This document shows, piece by piece, positions 13,876 to 26,140 of a stretch of 64,000 nt of DNA. The notes below the pieces were generated by a model, which made no database searches, was not told the DNA's origin, and saw only the letters and a list, made by a program, of their open reading frames with translations. The first letter of the stretch is position 1, and every line of letters begins with the position of its first letter. The stretch is from Lingula anatina. Taxonomy: Eukaryota; Brachiopoda; Lingulata; Lingulida; Lingulidae. The stretch is taken from contig NW_019775379.1 of assembly GCF_001039355.2 (NCBI RefSeq), forward strand, positions 233,198 through 297,197. Reading direction: 5' to 3'. Position numbers and translations under genes: made by a program.

Positions 13876-16800
13876 TCCAGCATATATGGAGTTTGTGATG
13901 ATTTATGCTCTAGATAAAATGTGCACATAAAACAGTTTGTCCCTGGATTAAAATCCCCAATCCAATCAGTTGAACCAATCTTCCAATTTTTGACCTCCTG
14001 AGTAACAAGGAGAAATTAAATTTCCGTTATGGTGCAGTTTTACTCTGTATATATAGGACAGCAGCATGCATGGAATTGCTGTGTGCAGCATCTTCAGACT
14101 CTATAAATCTTCATTTCAGTCATTTAGTTTCAGCCTCTGAAGCCTCATTAAGTATTTATATTTTTATGGTGAGAAGATCAGGTTTTCTTCTCTGAAAGCC
14201 TTGCGGCCTTTTCACATGCAGAATGATGTGTATTCCAAGCTCTGAAGTTTTACGTATTCTGTGTAGACGGAGCATGCAAGGTGTGACATTGATCATCCAC
14301 AATATATAGAGTGTTGGGGAAAAAGAGCGAGACAAGAACAATGGATCAAGCACTGCATAACATTATGCTGTTTTTAATTGGATTCCTGAAGAATGCACAC
14401 TCTTGAGACAGCATGAAGTAGAGATGAATAGGAATTAATATTGTTTTGTATATTAATCTCTTTTGTGTTTTCCTTTTTATAATTTACTAATTTTGATATT
14501 GTAATATTTCAGAGAACCTTATGGTGCCAGTGATAGAGGGTGAAGTGACCACCCTGGACATCCCCAAGGGCAGCTATGACCTCGGGATCAGCATTGTTGG
14601 GGGATGTGATACTCCTCTGGTAAGTGCTTTTCTTACAATAAATTTGTGTACTAATACAAACTTACAAACTTTTTCAGTATAATTTTAGGGTTTGTTTATG
14701 AATAAAGAGTATGTATTTGTATACTGGTTGGGGTATAATAAGGATGTAACATAAAAGTGTGTGTGTGTGTGGGGGGGGGGGGGGCAAGAGTGGATTTAAA
14801 TCTTATTAAGCTATTCCAAAAATTACAGAGAGAATTAGGTTAATCATTTATGAACAGATTTATAGAGATGTTTCAGTAACCCTACTCGTGATGTCTAAAA
14901 TTCAGGGATGTCATTTTACAAATGATTATATTTGTTCCTGATTTAACACTTTGATATTCTTCTAGATGGCAGTTGTTATCCAGGAAATTTTTCCAGAGGG
15001 AGTTGTAGCAAAAGATGGAAGGCTGGCTCAAGGTGATCAGATATTAGAGGTGGGTGTATGAGTGACAGATAGAATGTTTTCAATCTTGCCACTTCTATTA
15101 GATAATTTGGTAAGATGCAAAGCAAGACTAGACATTTGGTCTGAGAATTGACATTTTTAAACATAATAGAAGAATCGTGATATCATGCTGGATTATAAAA
15201 GCTATTGATGTGACATTAAGATTCCCTTCAATGCGCTTTATTGATTTTTAGAGGCTGCAGCATTAATGCTGTTATTGTGTTTATGAATATAACGGCGATA
15301 AAAGCTGACAGTGTAGGGTCTTTGGATGCCTTTTTCCTGATGGTTTTTGTCTGGCATTCTTTGTGATGAAGAATAGTAATAAATGTCTTCTTTTAATTCC
15401 TCTTTTTTTGCCACAATGATAATGACAAGGAAATTTTATGATTAATTTATTTTCAGTTTGAAGTAATATGATTATTTTGTTAATATTGTTCATTATTTAC
15501 CCTATAATAGTTGATGATTGTTCATTATTTACCCTATCATAGGTGAATGGGGAAGACTTGACCCTGGCCACTCATGCTCAGGCCAGGCAGGCACTGAAGA
15601 CACTCTACCCTATATGTAGGCTAACTGTGTATAGGGAAAAGGCAGAGGAAAGCCAGCCCATTGAAAAAGAAGGTAAAAAAAGAAAAGAAACACGAGTTTG
15701 AATTAACACAAAATAAATAGTAATAGTGTACATAAATTTCTAAGAGCCGCCTAGACAATTTGACTTATGATTTTGTAGAATTCGAATTAAATGATGTTTG
15801 TTAATGTCTTAAATTAAGAGATCATGTGATGTTCTATGTCGTTTGATATAAAACTGCAAATTTCACTTAGTAATTAATAGGGACATTCTCATATTTTCAG
15901 AAATCCTACGAGTTACCCTCAGTAAAAAGCAAGGGAAACAACTAGGCATTAAACTGGTGGGGAAGAAGTAAGTAAATCTTGTTACTTAGTGAAATTCAAA
16001 TTTTTCATAAAATGCATGTTTTAGTGGTTCCTTGTTCATTTGTAAAAAAGTAAAACATGGTGGTTTTATCTATAACTTTTCTCTCTCCCCCAAGCAGGAG
16101 CGGGCCAGGACTGTATATCTTGGAGTTAATTCAGGGCGGTCTAGCTCTCCAAGATGGCCGCTTGAAGCCTGATGACAGAATTTTGGAAATCAATAAAACT
16201 GACATGCTTGTTGGAACACAAGAGGAAGCCGCTAAATTGATTCAAGTAAGTGAGACGTCTACTTTTTGGCCCCTAGGCTACAACCAAGATGTATGGATTT
16301 TTTTATTTCCACATAATTACATATATATTTCATGAGAGCTGCCCTGTAGTTCAAACTTCTTGACTACTGACAAAATGTTATTTGTGATAAAGGCCACGGC
16401 AATTGTCATAAACTTATTAGCATTGGAAAAAAAATTCTTCACCAACCATCATGGATAATCTAACCCTTTACATTTACAGTCGAGTAAAGACAAAGTGACA
16501 TTTGTTATCTCGCGGAGGACTCGTCCGCAGACTCCTGATCTCATTCGTTCTGCCTCCAAGGACTGTGTAGCTCAAGCCATTGCAGCCTTGGAACAGGAGG
16601 CCGACAAATCTGTAGTTAGGAAGCAACCCAAAGAAAAGCTAGTGACAATCACAAAGGTGAATATAGATTTTTAAAATAATTTATTTAAAAGTTCAGAATT
16701 CAAGATGTGTTAGATTTTAGACTGTTGTCTCAAGATGGATGGTGCATTCTGATTTGAGAGATTAAGCATAGTTTGTATACTTTCTAAATTTTTTATGCTC

Positions 16801-18427
16801 TGATACAATAATTTACACTTTTTCCAAAGTAGAAATATTAAGCACCGTTTCCCTTTGAACAACATCAATAGTTACAGTTACTTGTCTTGTGATTCCAGGA
16901 CTCCTCAGAAAGCCTAGGTATCAGTGTAGCGGGAGGACTGGGCAGCCAGCGGGGGGACGTCCCCATCTACGTGTCTAATGTACAGGCTGGCGGATGCCTA
17001 GCCAGGAGCAAACAAGTCAAGGTACACTACATAACTTTTTGTTTGCTTGAAGAAGTGAAATAATCAATCCCCAAGCTTGTATTACTTCTCTACAAGCAGA
17101 TCAATTCATTTTAATTGCCAGTAATCTGTGTGATATTGTTGCAATGCACTTTGGTGTTACTACCTACTGTTGAAGGAGGATTAGTTTTCATGTCAACATT
17201 GCTTTGTGGACAAGATATCTTAATAAGCTCTTCACAATTTTTATGGAATTTTCAAGATTCAAGAGGAAAAGAAGTAATTAATATTTGAACTGAAGCTGTG
17301 TCTCCTAATAATTTTAAAATTATTTTAATGCCAGTTTCTTAGCATAGGTCTGCACAGTTGTAGTGCTCTATCATTTGTATATTATCAAGAATGTGTTTTT
17401 TTCCCATTGTCAGAAGGGGGACATCTTGGTGTCAATCAATGGCATCAGTCTGATGGACCTGACTCATTCAGAATCGGTGAAGGTGCTAAAAGCTTGTGCT
17501 GAGTCCAAGGCTGTGTCCCTGAAGAAGTTTGATGGCACAGAGACCAGTGATGGAGCCCTCAATTTTGCTCCATCCTGGTTGTTCTGGCTCAACTTGCCAA
17601 GGTAGGTTTGAAATTTCATCAACTTGACTTAAATATTTGACAAAATAATATTGTATCATAACTTTCACATTCCAATGAAAAAGATAAATTAACTTCAGCA
17701 TTAGAAATGCCCCCCAAAAAGTAAAAAGTACCATTTTGCTTAATCATGTAAGATCAAAAGAACTTGCTTAAATGTGAAAAATTTAACCTTTAGTCATAAC
17801 TGTATTTATAATACATTTTCTTTTCTTTGTCAGCATGTGTCAAACAGAAAAAATCATAAGTCTGGAGAAAAGCCAAAGTGGAAGCCTGGGATTGGCCATT
17901 GTGGGAGGATGTGATAGTAGTCATGGCAACCAACCTATCTTTGTCAAGTCTGTCGTGTTGAACACACCTGCTGCCAAAGATGGGAGAATCAGGTGAGAAG
18001 AAACAAATTGATTTTTTTTTCTGTTATTTAAAGAAGCAATCTGAATACATAATGTGCTGAGGGTACTTTACAAATTTGGACTATACAGATTATGGGTAAT
18101 GCAATGAATGATACAATATTTTATTACAGCTTGTCAGATGACTTTGAAGTATTGCTTAAAATGAACTGTTCTGTCATTTGTTTTAAATTTATTTGCATAT
18201 ATTCTTTGCATTGCCCTTTATCATCATCCATTGTATTACTGTTATTATTTACAACAATTGGTCTAAGAGTTAAAAACTATTTTGTTTTCAGATGTGGCGA
18301 CACAATCCTGTCAGTGAATGGTCAGTGCTTACAGAACATGACCCACGCTGGGGCTGTGGGACTGCTCAAGAGTCTGAAGGGGACTGTCACACTGACAGTG
18401 GTGTCCTGGCCAGGGACTGTGGTATGA
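6917..18427 (+). CDS. LNX-type E3 ubiquitin ligase (RING plus four PDZ domains), 13 coding exons
   Basis: Ligand-of-Numb-protein-X family: a cytoplasmic E3 ligase and scaffold that binds targets through PDZ domains. Coding exons by eye: 6917-7263, 12363-12455, 12744-12856, 14513-14619, 14966-15049, 15543-15672, 15901-15967, 16098-16245, 16480-16656, 16899-17021, 17414-17601, 17834-17992, 18292-18427. Frames join without a break to 623 aa (human LNX1/2 are roughly 690-730). The RING is the family's C3HC3D type: C61, C64, C76, H78, C81, C84, C95, D98 (ending CPLDR). Exons 2-3 carry the Cys/His zinc-finger segment ([16 protein letters not shown]). PDZ carboxylate loops are [23 protein letters not shown] and LGLAIVGG. 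The end, SWPGTVV, resembles the LNX tail and forms a T-x-V class I PDZ ligand. No NPxY/F Numb-binding motif is visible. Family call is secure; some exon borders could be off by a few bases. Confidence 0.9.
7264..12362 (+). other. Large LNX intron 1
   Basis: About 5.1 kb between the RING exon and the zinc-finger exon. It holds A/T homopolymers and no recognisable domain. A stretch at 10244-10393 is flanked by a fair acceptor and a strong GTAAGG donor and could be a cryptic or alternative exon, but its translation matches nothing I know in LNX. Confidence 0.6.
13838..13873 (+). repeat. Poly-A homopolymer in LNX intron 3
   Basis: About 34 consecutive A residues between exons 3 and 4. It could be the tail of an old retro-insertion, but no recognisable element precedes it. 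Confidence 0.8.
14758..14784 (+). repeat. GT/G microsatellite in LNX intron 4
   Basis: A short (GT)n run passes directly into an uninterrupted G-run of about 14 bases. Guanine runs of this kind recur in the window (about 33044-33056, and on either strand near 50670, 52480 and 54917). Confidence 0.7.
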
Positions 18428-18500
18428 CAGGGAGGAGTTTGAAGGGGACTGTCACACTGACAGTGGTGTCCTGGCCAGGGACTGTAGTATGACAGGGAGG
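18371..18500 (+). repeat. 65-bp tandem duplication spanning the LNX stop codon
   Basis: Unit 1 (18371-18435) holds the last LNX codons, the TGA at 18425-18427 and a few bases of 3' UTR. Unit 2 (18436-18500) repeats it with only a couple of substitutions. Because 65 is not a multiple of three, the second copy of the C-terminal peptide ([17 protein letters not shown], stop) lies in a different frame in the 3' UTR. Confidence 0.95.
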
Positions 18501-20131
18501 AGGAAAAACTAAACTAGACTATGACTGTATGTGTGTTCATATTTTGTATCATGATGACCAGAGAAATGTTTGTCAGCACTGATAAATATTTTATATGCAG
18601 ACTTTGTGTTTTTGTATATTTAGATACTTTGTTAGCAAGGTGCAGGGCATCTTACAAATGTTTTTTGTTTTTAAAGGGGTTCCCGTTTAAAAGTAATGAA
18701 GGCAAGGTGGTTAGCAGGATATTTCACATAACATATATATCCTTATTTTAATTTATTTAGTAATATATACAAGATGCCTTTACAGTGACATCATTACAAA
18801 AGTGCAATTCTTCATCTTGATCAGGGTTTTAGCCACCTTAACTCTGCAATATGTTTTGGTTAACAAGTTAAAAGTTATGATATTCAGACAGTTTATATAT
18901 GGCATTTTATCAGTTTTCTATTTGTTTAAAGAGAGCAAGTTTGGTTCTAGTATGCATATAACAGTGAAAATAATGTATATCACTTTACACATTTTAAAAG
19001 TGTATCATTTACCTATGTATCACTATGTTGTTAGTGATTACACAATACAATAATATATATTTTGTTATGAACTTGCCACCTAGCATGGTAATATAGTATT
19101 AAGTAAAGTCACAAGTATTTTTACTGTGGTCACCAGCAGGGCTTACAAAGTTAAACCAAATAATGTTTATCTACGTAGCTTAAGAAAGTTAGGGAGTTAA
19201 ATGTTCATGGGTTATACTGAAAAATGATATTTTGCATCAGGAATTTATATCCGTCAGGAATTTATGGCATGATGCTCACAGACTTGCAGCATATGTATTA
19301 GAACCAGTTTATAATTGCATGTTATGTTGTATTATCTGCATTTGATCTTTCTGTTAGGTTCATCTTTGTCTTACAATTTTAGTTTAATTGTTTGTTGGTC
19401 TGCCAGACTAGTAGCACAACACAGCAAAGGTACCAAAGGTGTCACGAAGTTAAACATCCTTTTGAACACCACTTGTCACCGACATATAATTATTTTTCAT
19501 CCTAAAATATGCTGTAAATTATCATCATAAAATTTATTCAAACAGTGGATACGTATGTATGAAATAGAAATTACCAATTTTACCAGGAAAGGGCTGACAT
19601 TTATTCATTTATTTAGCTAACCCAAACTTTACATCATGCCAGTTTCTTGTGGCATCCATCTATCGCGAGAAATTAATAGAAAAGTTAACTAAAACGTCTG
19701 TAATTTTGTGTTAACACTTTGTGAGTTCCATATATGTTATATAAAACTTGGTTTGTGAATGTTTGATTATCTTACCTGCGTTTCTCTCTTTTATTGCAAC
19801 AGAATTGCTTTATGGGGTCTACATGCAGTGGTAGTTTTTTGTTTAATGCGTCACATGTATCAGTGTAGCATTTTGATGTACTATAAATATTTTTTTTTTA
19901 AATATTGTGATGGTTTCACACCTTGTTCCCCTACATTCTTGCCAAAGTATAATTTCAGGGCAGTATATATTAAGTTGCTATGTTTACTCCGTTTTAAAGC
20001 ACCTGTAAAATAAGTCCTTAATTAAAATGGACATATCGTTAACATTGTATCAACTTCATTTAGTTAAAAAAATTTATTATGTGAAAAGTAGAGCAAGACA
20101 ACAAAAATATGTAATATGTTGTACATATGTA

Positions 20132-20137
20132 AATAAA
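20132..20137 (+). terminator. Candidate LNX polyadenylation signal
   Basis: This is the first AATAAA I found downstream of the LNX stop; it implies a ~1.7-kb 3' UTR. A variant signal nearer the stop could be used instead. Confidence 0.4.
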
Positions 20138-21506
20138 ATAACTATATGACTAAAATAATGTTAATTATTTTATCTATTTTATGAGATGAGCATTTAATTG
20201 GTAAGTTTAATACTGTATACTATTTCCAAGTTGAAAAAAAAACATTCAAACTAGATTGTTAAGAATGCTGCACAAAAATATCTTATCCAAGAAGAAGCAA
20301 AAAATAAGTAATTATCTGTGAAATCTTATAAATTTATCTGGACAAAATGGTGATTAAGTGGAAAAATGGTAGTAGTTAAAAAGGTTTTCAAATGTAAGTT
20401 GTTAAAATACAAAATGGAATTTTAACAAAGGTCACCCTTCTTTCATACTGATTTAACAGTACAGTCATGTAGCTGTCAGCATGTGCAGCTGTAAGTTTTC
20501 CCATCCTTAAAAAGCACATGCAATTCACTTGTTCCAATAACAAATTATACATTTTGACTACTGGCAATTACAAATATCCTTTGTCAACAAAATGTGAAAA
20601 TCTAGCGTATTAAAAACTTCAAGGTAATGCATTTTTTACCAACATAACATTATTCTCATTGCACAATAAAACATTTAAAATGGCATACTTCAATATTCTC
20701 TCTTTTAAGAAAAAAGTTCTTAAAAAACCACCTTTTGTATGCATGCCAAATACAGATCAGTTTTGTCCGTATTCTTTGACTGTTTTCGTACTGGCTTAGT
20801 TGAAAGAAATATCTGTACATGCATATATAAGTAAGTTACATGTATAGCAAAAGCAGTCAGCACCAAGACCCACCATATTCAAAACTGTTGACAAAATCTG
20901 ACTTACGTTTCTAATTTTTGGGACACTATTGTATTAGTGATGGAGAATTTGGCTTGTAGCTGTTACAAAAAAATAAACGTAAAGCAGGCTTACAGACAAA
21001 AATTCTCGGCAGACTTGGATAGAATATACCCTAGCCACTTTGAAAAATGGCTGAAAATTAAATATATTAATTTTGTAATGTGAAGATCAAATGCACACAT
21101 CACTACAGATCAATGCTCCAGCACAATATTATGCATAGATATTGGACAAGGTATGGGCATGTATGCAGTAAATATTGGTAAAATAATAAAGCATGTTACA
21201 TCATTTTATGAGAAACATGAGCATGTAAAAATGTGCTCTTAAACATATATGCTAGGCATACATTAAAGTTAAGTAAAATTTAAGACAACGTTTTGTTCAA
21301 TTGAAAATTTACACACTTGCCATGTAAATAATTACATAAATCTTTATGCAGAGTAAATTTGTCAATATGGGAATGACTGTGCTAGTCAATCATTCTATAT
21401 CAAAAAGTAAGTGGACATTAAGAATACCAAGTTACACAAATGTAATGGTATTCTAACACCATATTTTAAGCTACCTGTGTAAGACAAAATGTTTTTTGGT
21501 GTGCAA

Positions 21507-21512
21507 TTTATT
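21507..21512 (-). terminator. Candidate cystinosin polyadenylation signal
   Basis: TTTATT on the plus strand reads AATAAA on the minus strand, about 330 nt after the cystinosin stop codon and the nearest such motif I see. Confidence 0.45.
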
Positions 21513-21842
21513 TAAAATCAGTGTAGCCCGAGTTTTAACACTACCTTGAAGCATATCCTCAATATCAAATTACAAACACACCTGCTTATCACATATCAGC
21601 TTCAGTGACATTTGATTGAGGTTGCACCTCCGCAATGACAAATATAAGACAGCTCTATGAACTGCATCACATACCCATGTACAGAACCATGGAATCTAGA
21701 ACACTGGATGAATGAGCATTTGTTTCTGGCACAGTAAAACTTCAATCAAATCTGATATGGAGTGTCAGAGTCTGATAAACATGCATACTGAGATTTGAAA
21801 GTGAAGAAGTTGGCACCCATAAGACCTAAAACTCAAAGTTAA

Positions 21843-24800
21843 TCAGAGCGGCTCAACTGCTTTCCCTTCTTTCACTACTGGGGGTGTATTGTCATTGATC
21901 ACAACATAGGGAACACTGTTTCTGTACAGAATATATCGCTGTACTATGAAGATCATGTCAAAGATGATTGTCAACAACCCAAGACCAAACTTTGTAGGAT
22001 CTGCAAATATTTCATCCCAATCATCTGAAAGAGACAAGTAATTTGTCAGTCATCAAATAAATTTGGTGGATTAAGAAATTGAGTTGAAATTGTGTGAGAA
22101 ATGCATAACCAGCATTTTCTACTCACTCATTATCTTCATTTAACCAACTACTTTTTTCTTTAACCACAAAGAGGACAAATTAATCAAGATTTGACTGCTG
22201 CAGTACTATCTTCCTGCAATGACATGCTCTAACATACCATTGTTAAATGACACCATAACCATCTGTAGAATACTGAGAACTCCACCTATTATGTCAAACC
22301 ACACTGAAAATATGTTGAACCCCTCACAGCTCTTCCTCCTGTAGTTTAGTACAGCCTGTAATAAAGGAAACAAAAATCATCAAAATCCTCATGAAAGATG
22401 CCTAAAGAAGTCTGTGAGCAGCATGCATTGAAAATCGAATGAAATTTATCTCTATAAAAGAGAAAGTAGATGAGACTACAAATCCTTACCTTGAAGTTGT
22501 CTTTCAACAAGAGTTTTGTACTGAGCACTAATGGTACTTATGCCAAATCAATTAAGTCAATGAATCTTACAAGCCAGTGAACTAAAACTTGAAAACTCAA
22601 AAAATCTATATAAAAAAGAAAAAAAAACAACAATCTGGCAATGAAACATTACCTGTGGGACAGACTTGATCAGATTAACTCCAATCTTGATATAAGAGAA
22701 GAAATACAGATAAGTCAGCCATTGTATGACACTGGTAATACTAAGAACTAGACCACCTATAGAGAACAGAATACTGCCGGTTACTAGTCCAACACACAGC
22801 CAGGAGACTCTCTGACCACCCCGCTGAAAATAGAAAATCACTGCATTTAGGTCAATTTGTTTCCTATCTCTTATAAGACACATTTGTTTTATTTCTTTCA
22901 AAATTACATCAAATGTCATGTAATGAGCATGAACAGTGCAGCTTACAATTCCATCTTTTAACAGTACAGTATAATATACATCTGACTACCTGTACATGTA
23001 AGGAGACCAATCATGTACTAATTTTTAATACATATATCTCTGCCTGAGAAAATGATACATTTAAATATATTAAAACAATTATAGATCCTGCGACAGATGG
23101 AAAATGTTAGCATAAATTTACAGTCCTGCTGAGTAAATGTTCAAATGACAGCCCCTGTACAGTTTGTGTCATATTCCCATCACTATGTTGTACCTCATAT
23201 ATGAGACACTGTACAATTTGCAGTGAAGTCAAAGTCACAGCATGGATGGAGAAGGCAACATCATTGTCCTGCACTGGTATCTCTCCTCTAGGGTGGCTAA
23301 CAAAATACTCTGACTGAAATAAATAAACAAAATTAGTCCAATTTCCAGACCATTTGTGACACCTTAACTTAATATAGAAAATTTCACCATACCATGTGAT
23401 TGCAATTGAATAACTATGTTCTGTAAGATGCCCATCCAACCTCTCTGTTGTCCTGCCTACTGCCATTATAATTTTAGTAAAGTGAGTGAGATACATGGCA
23501 CGAATCTGTTCAATCAGCTGAGAAACGACGTACTAAGTTATGCCATTACCCTCTACCAGGGTGAGTGATAGATTTTTTACAGATATTCACAGATATGTCT
23601 CTAGCTAGATAGATGGTCATTTTCAGCTAAACCCACCCTGTTGAGGAATCCCATGTGGGAGCAATTATCTCTGCCCGCGCGCCAAAGACTTTGTACTTGC
23701 TCTGCATGAGCTTCGCTTCACAACCATGTGATAACTGCTCCTTACGCAACCAGTCTAAGGCTTTTTTATCTGTCACAGAAGAGCAAGTGATTGAAGTCAG
23801 AGTAATTAACTGTCTTGATTGCTGTCACGCAGACTTAGACTGGACCTGCTAAGTGGCAGTGCCTGAGCAGTTATGCAAACGATTATCAGCCATGTAATCA
23901 GCCTTGAGATTCCTCAACAGGGTGAGTTCAGCTGTAAATGACTATCTATCTAGCTAGAGACATATCTGTGAATATCTGTAAAAAAATCTATCACTCGCCC
24001 TGGTAGAGGGTACTTATGCCATCAAGATTGACTGGAAATTCAACCATAGACACACACAGAAAAATGGAGGTAACAGAAAAACATATTTAGAAATTTGTGT
24101 TTCAAACAGATTCTTTGTTGCACCTTAAATTTCAATAAACAACTCTGCTGAGTTTGCTGACTGGACAAATACTTAATTTGATTAAAGAAAAAGTGTATTC
24201 GGTAAGGTCGAAATGACCAAGTACTTCAAATAATTCAATGAATGTAATTACCATGTTACTATTCTGCAAAAATGTTTTTACAGCTTCTCTGTACAAAATA
24301 GGTAAACAGCATCAAAGATTCAGTCAGGATGCAAAATAAGCTGCTCACCTGTACATTAGCATCCCAGTAGACACAAACATTGAAGAACAGATAGGAGAGA
24401 TGCCCAATGAAGTTGTATGCCAGGAAGTCAAAACTGAAACCTACAACACTGAAAAAGAAACAAAGCATGTCAGAACTGCTTGCACATGTGGTAAATATTC
24501 TTATTTTTAATCAACAACTGAGTCCAAATTTCAGCCAATTAAATCTTGTATGTTCACCTATTCAGATGATAAAACATTGCACAATTAACAATTAACAAAA
24601 GGCCAAAATAATTCAGGTAGCACGTAGTTAACAGAATTTCGTGAAATAGATTTTTCATTGTCTCTCGTGTAATGTTGGCAAAGAAGGAAACACCAGTAGT
24701 TTCTAAAGAAGCAAAAGGTGTTTTTCACCTATAAGGCAAGGTATTTCAGCCTCTCATCTACAATGACATCTTAACTTCCAAAGCTCACATCCATATGTCA

Positions 24801-26140
24801 GTCATGTGAAAAACATTTAGTCTCTTTAGAAATTACTTACTTTTTCACCACAAACAGAATTAATTAATTCATTTGTTAACTTAATAAATCTACTCCAAAG
24901 ATAAGCCTGACAGACTACCTTTTTCTCCTCCAGTTAGTGTAGATCTGGGTGTAGAATGATATGGACCAAGAGGCAAAGTAAAGCCAGCCTATGACTTGAT
25001 TGATTATCACAAGGTATTTTGAATATACCACTGAGATGTGGATGCCCTGGGATGTGACACTGGAAATAAAGTAACACAAAGACTAAACATATAAAGCAGG
25101 AGGGAGGGGGGAGAGGCCCTGCCATCCCTAGACAAGCATACACTTGGCATTAAATTGAATTAGAGACTTTAACATGTACAGCTGTACATTGTATCAGTTA
25201 TGCATTATTACACAAATGTAATGTAAAACTTTACTACCTGTTATTTCATACAGTTAAATGCTTACCTAACATCTAGACTTCTTATCCCTAGAACCAACTT
25301 CCCTGGGTTAACTCCAGTGATATTCAGCTGTTTGGCCTCAGATATGTTGGCAATGAATGTGATATTACTTAAAGGCTTGATTATTTCAACTGACTGGTAT
25401 TCCAAAGGCTGTTTATCCTCCAGATATGTGAAATATATCTGAAAGTCTCTATGAGCAGGTTCACTGGAATTAGTAGAGCAATATGTTTAAAAAATCTACA
25501 AAAAACAATAAAAGAGTGCTGTAATAAGTACATGTACCAACCATCAAGAAAACAGTACAAAATGTTTGGAAAAATATTAATATTTTTTCAAAACTTCCCA
25601 AGAATTTGGTCTTCTTTTCTTTTCCATGAAAAAAAAGTAAGATAATAGCAATTTACTTCCAATAAATATCTTTTAAAAAATTTAACATGTTGGCAAAAGA
25701 ATACTGTAAGGGTCTCACACCTGAGGTTCAGGTAAACTTTTTCAGATGAATGGACCTCCAGCTGCACCTTCCCTTCAGAGAATGTCAAAGCAATAGGTTT
25801 CCTAACAGGACCTGCAACATAGACAATTGTGATTCACTAAATACATGTATTGTACAGTAGCAACATGATTTCATGTTAATTTGAGGAACGTGAAGAATAC
25901 GAAACAGCTTGTGTATCAATTTAGATATGCACAATTCTAAAACTACTTGCGCAAGCAGTGTATACAAGCAATGCAAGTGGACTGGACAAATTTCAAACCT
26001 ACACATGTCGTTTGTCGTGAGTGCTGTACGTGTGGAAGGATGGACAACAACACAAAATTACCTGTATGCCAGCAGTGTATACCAACAATGCAAGTGGCTA
26101 TCACAACCAAACTGCATTGCAAATCTACTAAATTCGCCAT
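21843..26140 (-). CDS. Cystinosin (lysosomal cystine/H+ symporter), 9 exons
   Basis: Seven-helix PQ-loop transporter that exports cystine from lysosomes. Minus-strand exons: 26062-26140 (tentative signal-peptide exon), 25721-25811, 25266-25463, 24919-25059, 24349-24448, 23194-23313, 22653-22823, 22238-22355, 21843-22024; phases agree throughout, giving 399 aa (human 367). Exons 2-3 encode the luminal N-terminal domain with sequons NIT, NIS and NIT. Family hallmarks are NQVIGWLYFASWSISFY, NWRRKS, GFSFDFLAYN, NDVAFSIHAV, FFSYIKIG, SVPQAVLNYRRKS and DPTKFGLG. The second PQ motif is intact, but the first reads TQ (FYTQ) rather than PQ. The acidic positions in the NDV and WFDIIGG motifs remain. 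The cytosolic tail is longer than human and carries YVVI, a YxxPhi-type sorting motif in place of the human GYDQL end. Core exons are secure; exon 1 and the start are uncertain. Confidence 0.88.
23547..24012. mobile_element. 466-bp foldback (MITE-like) element in cystinosin intron 5
   Basis: The left arm (23547-23650) pairs with the right arm (23908-24012) as an imperfect ~104-bp inverted repeat starting TACCCTCTACCAGGGTGA. A matching TTATGCCAT stands on both sides (23538-23546 and 24014-24022), apart from one extra C on the right, as expected for an 8-9 bp target-site duplication. That length suggests a hAT or Mutator-like mobiliser. The ~257-bp interior is non-coding. It sits between exons 5 and 6 and does not disturb their splice sites. 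Confidence 0.85.

Larger units (their letters stand above)
18428..21842. other. Convergent 3' UTRs / intergenic interval between LNX and cystinosin
   Basis: No coding feature found. The interval is AT-rich and separates the two converging stop codons. It probably holds a long LNX 3' UTR ending near the AATAAA at 20132 and a cystinosin 3' UTR ending near 21507. Confidence 0.6.

Noticed and set aside
14758-14784. Z-DNA or G-quadruplex regulatory element at the GT/G run
   Set aside because: A single intronic microsatellite next to a G-run, with no spaced G-tracts; more simply a slippage product.
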